This document shows positions 23,794 through 34,803 of a stretch of 49,714 nucleotides of DNA, piece after piece. Position 1 is the stretch's first letter; the number at the start of each line of letters is the position of its first letter. Source of the stretch: Porogramme epimiltina (lineage: Eukaryota > Basidiomycota > Agaricomycetes > Polyporales > Polyporaceae). Position numbers and translations under genes: made by a program. Where the stretch lies: contig FTLJ01000630.1 in the NCBI GenBank assembly GCA_900155495.1, forward strand, positions 1 through 49,714, written 5' to 3'. The notes below the pieces were generated by a model. It saw nothing but the letters and a program-made list of their open reading frames with translations. It was not told the origin of the DNA and did not search any database.

Positions 23794-25675
23794 ATGACCA
23801 GCGAACTCGGCACTCTCGTAGTCGTCGTCCTTAAAGCCCGCAATCTACGCGACAAACACACCATCCACAAGCAAGATGTCTATACACAAGCAACCATTGG
23901 AAGCGACGTCAAGAAGACGGCCGTAGATGTCAGAGGTGGCCAGCACCCTGTTTGGGACGAAGAACTCCGTTTCCCCATTGTCAAGGAAGCTTCCGACAAA
24001 ACCAGGAAGCTTGAAGTCTGTTGCTACTCCAAGGAGCCTAGACAGGATGATCTCGTCGGTCGCGGTACCGTCGACATCTCGGAGACGTTGAAGACAGGAG
24101 AGTTCGATGGTGAGTCCTTATTATGAACCCCCAAGGAAGCAATCAACCCATCGACGTCCCAAACCAGACTGGGTGCCGCTCCAATTAGAAGATGGTGCAT
24201 ATCGTGGCGATCTCTTTCTCGAAATGACCTTCTATGCGGCCGCACCACCACCTCTACAACGTCGGCCGTCCAAATGGTCACCCAAGGACAGGCTGAAGCG
24301 TCCTACCTCAACATACAGCTATGGCCCCGTGCCGACTGTCCCCGAGGGTAACGGCGTGAATGCCGCAGCGCAGAAGGACAGTCTACCCCCTCTCCCTGAA
24401 GAATCAGAGCCGGCCGCTGCCCCACCGCCCACTATACCAGCCTTCCTTCGCCCCGGCGGAGGCGCGACGAGTCCCAAACGTGGCTCTTCCCGACTTCCCG
24501 CAGAGCCGCTTTCCCCAGGCCAAACATCCCCCCGCGACATCTCTCCATCCAGTGCGACGCGCATCTTAGCCAACGCCTCCAAAGCCCCGGTCGAATCGAT
24601 CCCCGCTTATTTACGCCCCGGAGGCGGCGCGGCGCGCCCTCCCCCCTCGCACGGGCGCACGTCGTCCCAAGTGTCTATACCCGAGCCCAAGATACCCACC
24701 CCCGAGGTCCCCTCCTACGGCCCTCCCCCTGCGGCCAGTTCGTATCCCCCGCCCCTCTTCCCCGAGCAGCCATCGTACTCCTACGGTGGCAGCGCACCGC
24801 CCGCTCAGCCCCCGCAGCCGGCCTACTCCTACAGCGCGCCGTCCTACCCCCCGCCCCCTCAAACCCAGCCATCCTACGCCTACAACCCCCCCGCGCACGC
24901 GCATACACCTATCCCACAGCCACATACACCCCAGCCTCACCCGCACACGCCTCAGCCTCAGCCACAGTACGGGCTACCCCCGCCCACGCACCGGCAGTAC
25001 TCTTACGCGCCGACGACCCCCCCCTCCCCGCCCATGCCCGGCGGGTACCCGTACGCGTCGGCTCCTGCCCCGGCCCCTCCGCAGCCTGAATACCCCACCC
25101 CCGGTGCGTACGGCGCGAATTTGGCCCCCGCGCACCACCACCGCGCGCCCCAATCGCACCCGCAGCCGTACGGCAGCAGCGCTGGCGGAGGCGGAGGCGG
25201 GGGTGGGCCCGGGTACGCCCCCGGCGCGTACGCGAGCGCTGCGGAGCGCATAGAAGGGCTCGAGCTCCCGGACCCCTACCTCGAGAAGCGCTACCAGTCG
25301 CCGCTGCCGCTCCCCGAGGGCGCCGCAGCACAGCGGGCGGAAGAGCAGGCGCGGGCGAAGGCGAGAGCGGAGGCGAAAGCGCGGGCAGACGCGGAGGCGC
25401 GCGTTCGTGCTGAGGAGCAGGCGAAGGCGGAAGCGGAGGCAAAGGCGCGCGCTGAAGCTGAGGCGCGTGCGAAGGCGGAGGCAAAGGCGGAGGCAAAAGC
25501 GAGGGCGGAGGCGAAGGCGCGCGTGGAGCGGGAGGCGCGCGAGAAGGAGGAGCGGGACCGAGCGGTAGCGGTTGCACTGGAGCAAGAAGAGGAGGCGCGG
25601 CGGCGGGCACTGCGCGAGCAGGAGGAGCTGGACATGGAGATGGCGCGCAAGCTGGACCTGGAGCTGAACTTGTAG
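23794..25675 (+). CDS. C2-domain protein with Pro-rich middle and Ala/Lys/Glu coiled-coil tail (ingression-like)
   Basis: Exons 23794-24109 and 24168-25675 (58-nt intron, GTGAGT...ACCAG) give 607 residues. A C2 domain occupies about residues 5-130: GTLVVVVLKARNL, then HPVWDEELRF, and the closing strand GDLFLEMTFY after the intron. Residues 130-485 are disordered and very Pro/Tyr-rich (repeated SYPPP, SYSYAP, HTPQP). The motif IPA(F/Y)LRPGGGA occurs twice, at 195-205 and 250-260. The last 120 residues form a highly charged, repetitive (A-K/R-A-E) helix or coiled coil. A C2 domain plus PxxP-rich tail resembles fungal ingression proteins (Inn1/Fic1), which work at the division site; that role is inference from architecture only. 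The few aspartates in the C2 loops leave calcium binding doubtful. Confidence 0.82.
25330..25560 (+). repeat. Degenerate short tandem repeat encoding an Ala/Lys/Glu helix
   Basis: Within the 3' part of the C2 gene the DNA is built from near-repeats of GCGAAGGCGGAGGC-like units, encoding alternating AKAEA and ARAEA. This is the kind of tract that expands and contracts by slippage; the frame stays open throughout. Confidence 0.7.
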
Positions 25676-26170
25676 TATGGCCTCTGGGGTACTTGGGGCC
25701 AGGAGGGTGGTGAGCGTGCCTGTTCACCTCCGTTATCTATGTTTCAATGGAAAGCAACCTATCCTCGTTCACGGACCTGCTTAGAGTTCTGTCGAGGCCA
25801 GTGCAAGACGTCATTCGGACGTTCGTCTTGAGTGTGTATGGTACGTGGCATTACGTCTTTCACCTAGCTCAGCGTTTACATTGAACGAGAACCCATGCGT
25901 GTGCAGTGCTTGTGGTATACTCTCGTCCAACTGCGGTCTTCGTCCTAGCCATCCAACTACGCACGTGTCTGAACTGTCATTCTATATAAAAGTGGTTATC
26001 CCCTTGCCAAGGTCGCTCATCATCAAGTGTTCTCCCATCGCCGTCGACTTGCCACTTGTAATCGCAACTTTGTAGCACGTGACCATAATACTTAACCTCC
26101 CAAGTATGTGTCCTACTATCGGCTTCATACGTCTGTGTAGGAAGGTTGATATTTCCAAAGATAGTTCACC
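25676..26170. promoter_or_regulatory. Upstream region of HET gene 2
   Basis: This 495-bp spacer between two plus-strand genes must hold the C2 gene terminator and the HET gene 2 promoter. A TATATAAA-like stretch (TCTATATAAAAG near 25981) lies about 190 bp before the HET start. No gene was recognised. Confidence 0.4.
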
Positions 26171-28719
26171 ATGTGGCTTCTAAACACCTCCACCCTGGAG
26201 CTTAAGTGGTTTAGCTGTCCTGAGGACGTACCCGGGGGCTACGCAATTCTGTCCCATGTCTGGGACTCAATTGAAATGACTTACCAAGACCTCCGTGCCA
26301 TTCATGCCCAGCGCAGAACCCGCACTTATACCCCTGTCTACGACAATTCCAGCCGCCGCCCCTACCACGAGGTGGTCTTGAAGAGTGGTTCCGCCGTGCA
26401 TGGGCAAGTTTCGCCCGCTCATTTCGGTGACAACCAGGAACGCATCACAACCCACGATGCGGCTTTACCTAGTCAGAGCACCTCATCGCTTGACGCTTCT
26501 TCGTCCGCACCCCTTATGCTTGTCGGACACCCGGAAAAGCTTTCTGCGACCTCGCGGGAGGACGCGGAAATGCACGCAGAATCCGATCACCAACGACCTC
26601 CCAAGCGCCTGAAGACCGACGGTCAGGAAAGTTTGGCTTATCTGCCCGAGAGAGGCGCCAAGCAACACGAACCTATGACCATGAGCGCAAATAGCCACAA
26701 GGCCTCGAAGAGTCGTAAACAACATGTCCAAGATAGCCCTGGCAGGCAGATTCTACCAACTGGAAACCCGCGAGACTATGTATCGCCGAAGATACGAGAC
26801 TTTTGCTTACTTGCGGAAGCTCACAGGCACAATTGGGTATGGGCGGACATGTGTTGCATTGACAAGTCGAGCAGTGCTGAGCTCTGCGAGGCTATCAACT
26901 CCATGTTCCGCTACTACGCCCTCTCGAACATTTGCTACGTTTACCTTCGCGACGTGTCAAGCGGTTCATCTTGGGAAGACGAATTTCGGAAGAGCGCATG
27001 GCATCGCCGAGGCTGGACGCTACAGGAGCTCCTTGCACCCCACATAGTTATATTCATGGCCAAAGACTGGAAGCCCCTCGGAACGAAAGCCGACCTCGCT
27101 TCGCTTCTTCGCGATACCACGCGCATACCAGTTGAGGTACTTACCTTTGAAATAGACCTTGCAGACATCTCCGTCGCATGCCGAATGTCTTGGGCTGCGT
27201 CGCGCCAAACCACACGAGCGGAAGATGAAGCCTACTCCTTATTAGGCATATTCGGTGTCAATATCCCCACTGTCTACGGCGAAGGACGTAAGGCATTCTA
27301 CCGCCTCCAAGAAGAGATCATGAAAACCTCGGCCGACACATCCCTCTTCGCGTGGGGGCGCTACAAATGTGGATATAACTTAAATATATTGCAGGATGAG
27401 TTGCAAGTTCTGGATCGCAACGTACTCAAGCCACAACACTGCCTCTTCGCGTCTTCCCCCTTAGAATTTGCCGACTGTGATAGTATCACTTTCGATGGGC
27501 AGACCACGGCACTTGCAGTAAGTTTCTGAGACAATTCATTTGGTCAGACTATACAACACTTCTAAAAATCTCCTGCCGGTTCCAGGCTGCCGCTACTGAA
27601 CCCGGCGTCACTCCTCCACAAGTTGCCGATATCCCAACCTTCTCTACCACATCCTACGGCGTACTAGCACGCCTTCCTGTTGTCAAGTTTCAGAATTACT
27701 CCTTCGCACTGTTATCATGCTCCGCCGGATACGACCATTTCGAATACCAATCGTCTGGAAATGCGCTCAAGCCAAGAGGGGTTTTAGGCTTTTTCTTGTT
27801 CCCAAAGCCGTCCGCCATCACTGCACGTCCCCAGTACCTCATTGGATGTTCCGGCGGGGAGGGTTCTCCCCGTGTTGGCTGCATCCCGGCGGAGAATTTC
27901 ATCACTGACCCGACTCCCGAACACGACATCCTCCAAGATAGAGCCGTACCCCTAAACCCGGACAGCGGTGCCCCTTTTATCCCACCATCTGAACGCCTAC
28001 AGTCCCAGTGGCAGAGTATCTATTTTCTCCCACGCCCCGATTTTCGATCAGACACTTCACCCCCGGCCATCCGCCCCCTTCGTCGTCTCTCTTCCGTTAC
28101 GTCCTACCCATTCCGCTTCTACCCCCAAATACTCCGGGCCCTTCATAACAACCCAAGCATGCAGCTAATCGAGTTCATACATTCATCACCCGATGGAGAA
28201 GCTCATCCTCACGTAGCATTTGTGTTTGCTCTCAAGAACTTGCCACATCATCTCCGGCTGGTGGTTCCTTGGGTTTCCATTACGTTAGGTGTCTGTGGCT
28301 CCGTCTCGGGTCACCCGAGGACGCACTGGGCACGCGTGACAGCATCCAGTCCCCCGAGTTGCCACGAACGCGTTCAACTTCCGTCAGTAGTGGCATCTCA
28401 GTACACCATCGGTCCCCGACCTCTCCACGTCAGCTTCGAGCCCAAAGGACGATCCGCCGACGTTTCCGAATTCGTGCGTCACTCATGTAAAGACGACCAC
28501 GTCAACCTATGGCCACGCCTCGAGAAGCGCTTTGAGCTTACGCTTGAAGAACCCTCCAGAACTTTACTAGTTACACGGCCTTTCTGGGACCCCTTATACC
28601 GGCGTCGTGTGACGGTCAACTTGACATTTGCGCCATTCCCTTCGATGGGTCACGAAGAGAACGTACTTCTCCTCGAACACCTATCATTTGAGGTTGAGAA
28701 TCCACATTTACGAACATAG
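26171..28719 (+). CDS. HET-domain protein 2, paralogue of HET protein 1, with a disordered insertion
   Basis: Exons 26171-27517 and 27586-28719 (68-nt intron, GTAAGT...TTCCAG) give 826 residues. The N terminus MWLLNTSTLELKW and blocks YAILSHVWD, WADMCCIDKSSSAEL, YLRDVSSGSS, WHRRGWTLQELLAP and SLLGIFGVNIPTVYGEGRKA parallel HET protein 1, and the intron sits at the same place, just before AATEPG/LATEPG. Relative to its paralogue it carries about 125 extra low-complexity residues between QDLRAIHAQ and SPKIRDF, including a PPKRLKTD stretch that could be a nuclear localisation signal. The C-terminal 370 residues share PTF..YGV.ARLPV, PRPDFRSDT and HSC..DHV..WPR with HET protein 1. Codon use is less GC-biased than in HET protein 1. 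The frame is intact. Function is presumed non-self recognition or death signalling, unproven. Confidence 0.92.
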
Positions 28720-29315
28720 GAACGAGCCCATCACCTGTATATCTGTACATATGTACTACTAGGAGGTTTGCTGTGGGATAACATTTGTTCACGTATGTTT
28801 GAAAAGATACTTGTAACTAGCCGTTCGTCAGGAGAAAAGTCTGGCGATGAGGAACTTGTATTCGTATTGTTTGGCCCCAGACGGTACTAATACATTTGAG
28901 ACAGCTTCTCAAAGCAGGATGACCACGGAGACAGCAGATACGACATAAGTAGTGGTACTCGGATCCAGAAAAGAAAAGGGAGAGGTCGGGCTATGTAGGG
29001 AATGGGAGCAATGACTACCTAGGTAATATTGAGCAGACATGCGCCAATAGGGAAGGTGTCCGATGGCTGCATGGCGTGTGGCAAGTATAAAAAGGAGAAG
29101 CTGAAACCATAACTGAGGGTATTAAACAAAGTGGGGGTTGTAGTGGGTAAGTCGAGGGGAGTAGGTCATAACGGTCATGATATTGTGCGTAGGTTCTAGA
29201 TGCTTGACGTGCAGACACATGGGTGTAGCACGATTACGGGTGGGTAGATAGGACAGGAATGGCATAAATGTGGCATAGGAGTTAGCAGACGCATAGCACC
29301 TCTCCACACCCACAA
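28720..29315. other. Convergent spacer between HET gene 2 and the SUN gene
   Basis: This 596-bp, comparatively A+T-rich spacer lies between two converging 3' ends. Only short open frames are present; no repeats or genes were recognised. Confidence 0.45.
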
Positions 29316-32241
29316 CTATGCAGACTCCTCCTCAGGGTACGGTAACGGCACTTCCCCGATCCGCTCTCCGTGCACGCGTAGCCGGTAAAGGCACGTGAAC
29401 TCATCCTTGCCCCAGTTGCTCCTGACGAGCAGCACGACGACACCGAAGTCGATCCCGAGCTCCTTGATCTCTTCGCGGACAGGGAAAGTTTGGATGTACT
29501 CGAGCGCGTGGATGTCGTACGTGAAGTTGGCCACGCGGATGTATTCCGGGCTCTTCGGGAGCGATCGGGGGTACACGACGTCGTCGACGAGGTTCGGGGG
29601 GACGGGCTGGCCAGCTTCTTCAGCAGCGTGGCGTTCCGCATCGCGCCGTTCGCGCCATTCGTGGACCTTGGCAATATTGTCCTTGCCCTCAACCAGGCCC
29701 CAGACTTCCATGTGTCGCGGTGCGGAACGCATGTCCATGGCGACCTCTTTGGGGACGTGGTCGATCGTAACGTCGGTGATGTGCACTGGCGCAGCGAGGG
29801 CAACCCCAAGCTGGCCCTTTGAGCCAGCGAAGGGCCAGCAGTGGCCAGTGTGGACCTCGTGGTGAAGAGCGGTGACCGGGGGACGGCCAATGGCATAGCC
29901 GTTGCCGCCAGTGAAGAGGCCATAGATCTGGTTGCCCAGACCCGAGGGGCGCACTTCCAGGGTGTCACTGGTGAGCGAGGGGATGATGCGCGCGCCTCCA
30001 GAGTGAAGGGCGAAGTCGACCCGTGCGAGGGTGTCCTTCGAAGTACGCAGAACTGCGGAATCGACGAGTTGGTTGATGAGGGCAGTGACGTCTTGGCCAT
30101 CGGAAGACTTGATCGTGACCGCTTTCGTCTTGCCACTGGCCATACGCGTCCACCATTGAGCAATGCTCTCCGCGACAGCACCCGCCTTAACGGCCTTGTT
30201 TCCGAGATCAAGAGCGTCCTTGACACCACCCTCGACGGTCCCAACGCGAGCTTCAAGCGCCTTGAGCTTCGCACGGGCATCCTCATCGTTTCCAACGGTG
30301 GGCTGCCGGGCTACTGCGTCTCGAAGGGATTGCAGCTGTGCAGAAAGCTGAGTGACTTCCTTCTTGACCACATTAAAGTTGTCACTCGAGACACTGCGGA
30401 GCTTGGTCTCCGTATCTTGTGCGCGCGCGGCCTCCTTCTGAATACGGGTCTCGAGTGACCCGATGCGACCAGACACATCGGCACGGTGCTTGCTATCGCC
30501 CTCGATGAAAACGCGTGACCGTTCGGCATCCAAGGAGAGACCCGCGACAGCCTTCTCTAGGGTCTGCAGGCGAGCGGAAAGCGCAGCTAGATCTCCTGCG
30601 GGGATGTTGGGAGGCAAGTATGGGTGTGAGGGGCCTCGGAAGATGGGGAGGGATCCAAGGTCAAGCATCCCGCTATTGAGAGCAGTCCATGCGAGCCAAA
30701 TGACAACGCCAATCATGCCGTACTTGAGTGCGTTGGCCCGTACAAGGCCTGTGAATACACCAGTAATCACAGACGCGATGGATTGCAGAATCCAACGACA
30801 TATGCTGACCAGGCCGTGCACAACACGACCCATTGTCGCACCGACCGAGAAGGAGCCTCTGGAACCTGGAGGGAATGCACCGTCAATTTGTGGAGGTAGT
30901 TCATCTAGCTCTGAGATCGGCCCGAGTCCGCCCTCAATATCCATGGAGTTTTCCACATTGCTAGAATCATAATGAGGCTGAACGGAGGGCTGACGAGCTT
31001 GTGGTGGGACGGAGGCTCGGGCTATTGACGGCGCGCGTTGAAAGGGCGACGTGCCTCGCTGTGATGATCGCTGTAGAGCCTTCAGTCGGGCTACCCTACG
31101 TGAATAGACAAGTTTGCACACCTGTTCACTAACATGATCCTCCTCTTCAGAGCTCTCATCCTCATCCTCGCCTCCCACACCGCCGTTCTCCTTCGTACCC
31201 TTCTTCTTTTTCTTCCTTTTGTCGTATCCTGCAACGGGTAAAGTCGTGAGGGGGCCACCAGTAGGACCACCTTTCTTCTTCTTCCGCTTTGTGCGCTTTC
31301 CATCTTCCTCGAAGTCTTCGTCCGACTCTTCCAGGTCCGACATCGAGGGGCGATACGCCTTGTTGTCTGTGGACATCCGGTTCTTTCTATGGGCGGCGAC
31401 CGTGCGGCGCGAAGGCGGCTTCTGTGATGCGGCCCCCGACTGGAACTCACGTTCCTCCGCGGAGTAGTCGTAACTTGACTGGTCGCGCGCGGTGTCGTTA
31501 CCATTAGGCGAGGTCTCTCGGAGGAGGAATGAAGCCCCAGGGACATAATTCCTCAGGATTTCGAACGGAGTCTTCGCGCGCCCATTCGGCTGGGCCTCTT
31601 CTTCGCCCTCGGAGTCGGGAACGTGTCTGATGGAAGCAGTTTTGGAGACTGGGCGGGCGACCCGCGCTTGCGACAGTCGGTTCGGTGGGGCGGCGAGGCG
31701 ACGGTTGATGGTGGATTGGGTCTCCTTCTCGTACTCAACCGAGGTACTGCGAGGGACCATGCCTTGCTTTCGGGCACCAGAGGCCCATGCTTCGTTGGGG
31801 TTCATGCTCGAGTTGCTCGCGTCCCCCGCACTAGTGTCAAAGGAGGATGCCGCGGCCTGGTGGAATGCGCTGACGATGTTCACGGACGTGTCGCGCACAC
31901 TCCACTGCTCGGGACGTGCTTGGGAAGCCGTGGTGCGCGAGGGATCGTCTTGGGCTTGCTCGCGTTGTTTGAGGCGTGCGAAACGGACGAGCGCGGGTTC
32001 CTCTGCGTCGTCGTTCTGGGGGAGGGGGGCTTTGGTGGGCTTGGGGGGTGAGCGCGAGCCGGCGGTAGGTGCTCTGATCTACTATCAGGATGCGCGATAG
32101 ACTATATGCGCGTGAGACGCACCCGTACGAGTATGAGCTGTGCTGGCCACGCCGCTGTTGTGGGTTTGGGTTATTCTTGTTGAGAAAGGTGTGGTGATCT
32201 AGACGTCTGCCTTGACCGAGAGGTGTGCTCGAGAAGGACAT
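29316..32241 (-). CDS. SUN-domain inner nuclear membrane protein (Sad1/UNC-84 family)
   Basis: Exon 1 is 32241-32123 and exon 2 is 32073-29316; the 49-nt intron (GTGCGT...GATCAG) joins SYG to APTAGSRS, giving 958 residues. The first exon supplies the only plausible ATG, because the long second-exon frame has no upstream Met before its stop. SUN proteins span the inner nuclear membrane and bind KASH proteins to link chromatin and spindle pole bodies to the cytoskeleton. A basic/acidic N-terminal nucleoplasmic region contains Lys-rich patches (KRKKKKG, KRKKKKKG), followed by one hydrophobic segment (MIGVVIWLAWTALNSGML), a luminal coiled coil (LSARLQTLEKAV onward) and a C-terminal SUN domain. 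Supporting blocks are ADFAL-like VDFALHSGGARI, HCWPFAGSKGQLGV, ITDVTIDHVP, APRHMEVWG and FPV ahead of the last strands. Confidence 0.93.
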
Positions 32242-32886
32242 GTACCTCGCGTTTTAAATGAGGCAGGGCGCGTGTGCAAATAGCGAGCGGCGCAAGAAGG
32301 TGATGGAGGAGAACGTGGAGAGACTGTGTAGATCAATGAGGGGGGAGGGCATGTAGTTGGTGCGTCGGTCGCGTGTCGTGGTTGTGGTCTTCGTCGCGAA
32401 CACGCGCCTCTCGGCCCCCTCTCTGGGCGCTTCCGTCTCTGTCTTTGTTTGGCTTTCGGCCACTCCTATTTGGCCCGCTTTGGTTGTCAGGCGGTCTCGG
32501 CCCGGCTCTCCTCTCCCTCGCACCTCCCTCGAGTTTTACAGCACACCAGAGCTCACGCGCAAATACGTGTAGCAGGATGCCCCATATGCCGTCTGCGAGG
32601 AACGTTGAGAAAGGGCGATAGACCACAAGGCCACCCAGAAGATGTGGTCGTCTTGGGCCACAAGTTCAAGACAAGCCACTCCAAATGGAGTCAGAAGCGA
32701 TCAGAACAATGCAGGTTTCATAAAAAGCACTGTGCACAGCATCATTATACGAAAGAGAGTAGGGTGGGAGACTCGGGGGTATGGGGGAGCGTCTAAGGGT
32801 CATGCTGTAGTGTACAAGTTGTTGCATCCGTAATCCCCAAATCCCTTCAAGTGGTGTCCGGAACGAGATAACGGTGTGTGGAGGGA
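32242..32886. other. Intergenic: SUN gene promoter and DnaJ 3' region
   Basis: This 645-bp gap separates two minus-strand genes. Bases 32360-32530 are pyrimidine-rich on the plus strand. No coding content was recognised. Confidence 0.45.
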
Positions 32887-34803
32887 TCATTGTGTACGGC
32901 ACTCAGGGTCACCCCCTTCATCATCGTCGTCGTCATCGTCCTCCCAGTCGGCTTCGTCGCCTTCACCGAACTGGAAACCGTGTCCGTGATCAAAGAAGTT
33001 GGAACCAGCGGGGAAAGGCGTTTCACGCACATCCACGACGTCGCTCTCTTCGAACGGCACTTCATCCACGATTGCGGGCTTGGGGTCCATCTCGGGCTTC
33101 TTAGGGGGCAGGAGAGTTCCAAGTGCCTGTAGGCGCTGGGTGTCAGATTTGGCCCATGTAGGCAGTACCAAGGATGTACGTGCCTTTTGATCAATGGTCT
33201 TCAACCAGCTTGCGTCGGGCATGTCGATCTCCAGGATAACGTAGAGGTTGCCCTTGTGATCTGGGGTCTTATAATGGGGCATACCCTCTCCCCTAAGTAT
33301 AATACTGTCGCCAGGCTTGACAATCTTCCCTGGAGGGCTTGTGACGTGGACACCACGGCCGTCCAAGTGTGTGAGGAGAATTCGAGAGAACCCTAGTAGT
33401 GCCTCGGAGAGGGTGATATGGACTGTTGTGAGCAGATCATTGCCTGAACGTTCGAACGAGTCATGCGGACGCGTTTTGAGGGTAAAGATGACATCTCCTG
33501 GTGGAATTCCAGGCTTGAGCCAGTTTAGTCAGTGTTCAGGAGCATAGGAACACGAGGGACTCACCTCTTCGTCGCCGGCACCTGCGAGGACGATTCGCTG
33601 GCGATCTGCCATACCTCGCTCGATATAGATTTCCTGCCTGTTCTTCTCCTTGACGGTCTTGTTGCCTTTGCATTTCTTGCATCTAATGCACGGTAAGACA
33701 AGGTACACGCATCAGATAAAAGTCTGCGAACCGGTCTTTCTCCCTGAGTTTTTCTCCGTGACCCTCGCACTCTGTACACATGGCCCTGTGTGTACCGAGT
33801 CTTTGGGGACCGAGCTAAGGGAAACCTGGTTATGGCAGGCCATGCAAATTGTAGGGCACCTACCGCTGTGGTGACTGTTGTCCAACCTTTGCCTTCGCAC
33901 TTCACACAAGGCTTGGGCTTCGCGCCGCTCTTCGCCCCGTTGCTGTGAGATACAATTTAAGGTTAACACGGGCGGTTAAATGTTCACCGGGACGTACCCC
34001 TTGCAGACACCACAAACGGCCTCCTTTTCCATGTTCATCTTCACGGTCTTGCCGTTGTAGAGATCCTCTAGTGTGACCTCGTACGGGATGTTCGAGTCTT
34101 GGCCCTTCGTCCTTCTGGGACCACGAGACCCCGGCCCAAAGTCAAACCCGAAGCCCATGCTCGCACCGAAGAGTTCTGCAAAGAGGTCTGTCGGGTCCAT
34201 CCCACCACCAAATCCGCCTCCGCCGCCACCGCGCGCCATTCCCTCCATCCCGTAACTGTCGTACATTTCCCGGGTTTCGGAAACACTCAGGATTTCATAC
34301 CTGGAGGGTTGGGATAAGCGTTCCAAGTATCAAAGAGCGAGAGGAAGTATGGCGTACGCTGCAGCCATCTCTTGAAATCTCTGACCGGCATCTGGGTCAT
34401 CTGGGTTCTGAAGGGGGTCGTGAATGGACGTCCTATAGGATGGGCTGCTGGAGAGGGCATACCTTGTCCTATTATAGCATGCCCACATGTTAGATCGTCT
34501 CCTCCGGAACACTAAATGGCACTCCAGCACTCACTGGATGGTGCTCCCTGGCCTGTCAACATGTGAGTGTCATATCGAGCCAAATTAGAGTGTGCGCGAC
34601 GTACCTTTTTGCGGTACGCCTTCTTAATTTCATCTGCGAGGAACGGAAATGTCAGAGCGTGTATTCGCTAACGTATTCCTGGATGAACGGAAAACCTTCG
34701 GTGGCAGTAGGTGACACGCCGAGAAGATCGTATAACGCTGTTTCGACGGGCACTGAATGTAAAGTGAGCCTCATAGAGGCATATTAGCAGAGCGCGACGT
34801 ACT
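32887..34803 (-). CDS. Class A DnaJ/Hsp40 co-chaperone with four zinc-finger CxxC motifs and a CaaX-like end
   Basis: Exons: A at 34803 (first base of the ATG), 34752-34696, 34633-34605, 34552-34535, 34468-34463, 34407-34358, 34300-33998, 33942-33864, 33814-33732, 33682-33565, 33513-32887, giving 456 residues. A further 42-nt in-frame intron inside the last exon is possible. The J domain starts MPVETALYDLLGV and carries KKAYRKKAREHHPDKNP (HPD 34-36), which stimulates Hsp70 ATPase. A Gly-rich linker follows (RGGGGGGFGGGMDP), then four zinc-binding motifs (CGVCKGNG, CVKCEGKG, CTECEGHG, CKKCKGNK) and two substrate-binding beta domains. The tail is acidic (run of Asp) and ends CRTQ, a C-x-x-Q CaaX box resembling the farnesylated end of yeast Ydj1 (CASQ). 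It is probably a cytosolic/ER-surface co-chaperone; YDJ1 and XDJ1 orthology cannot be separated here. It diverges from RCM1. Confidence 0.92.
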
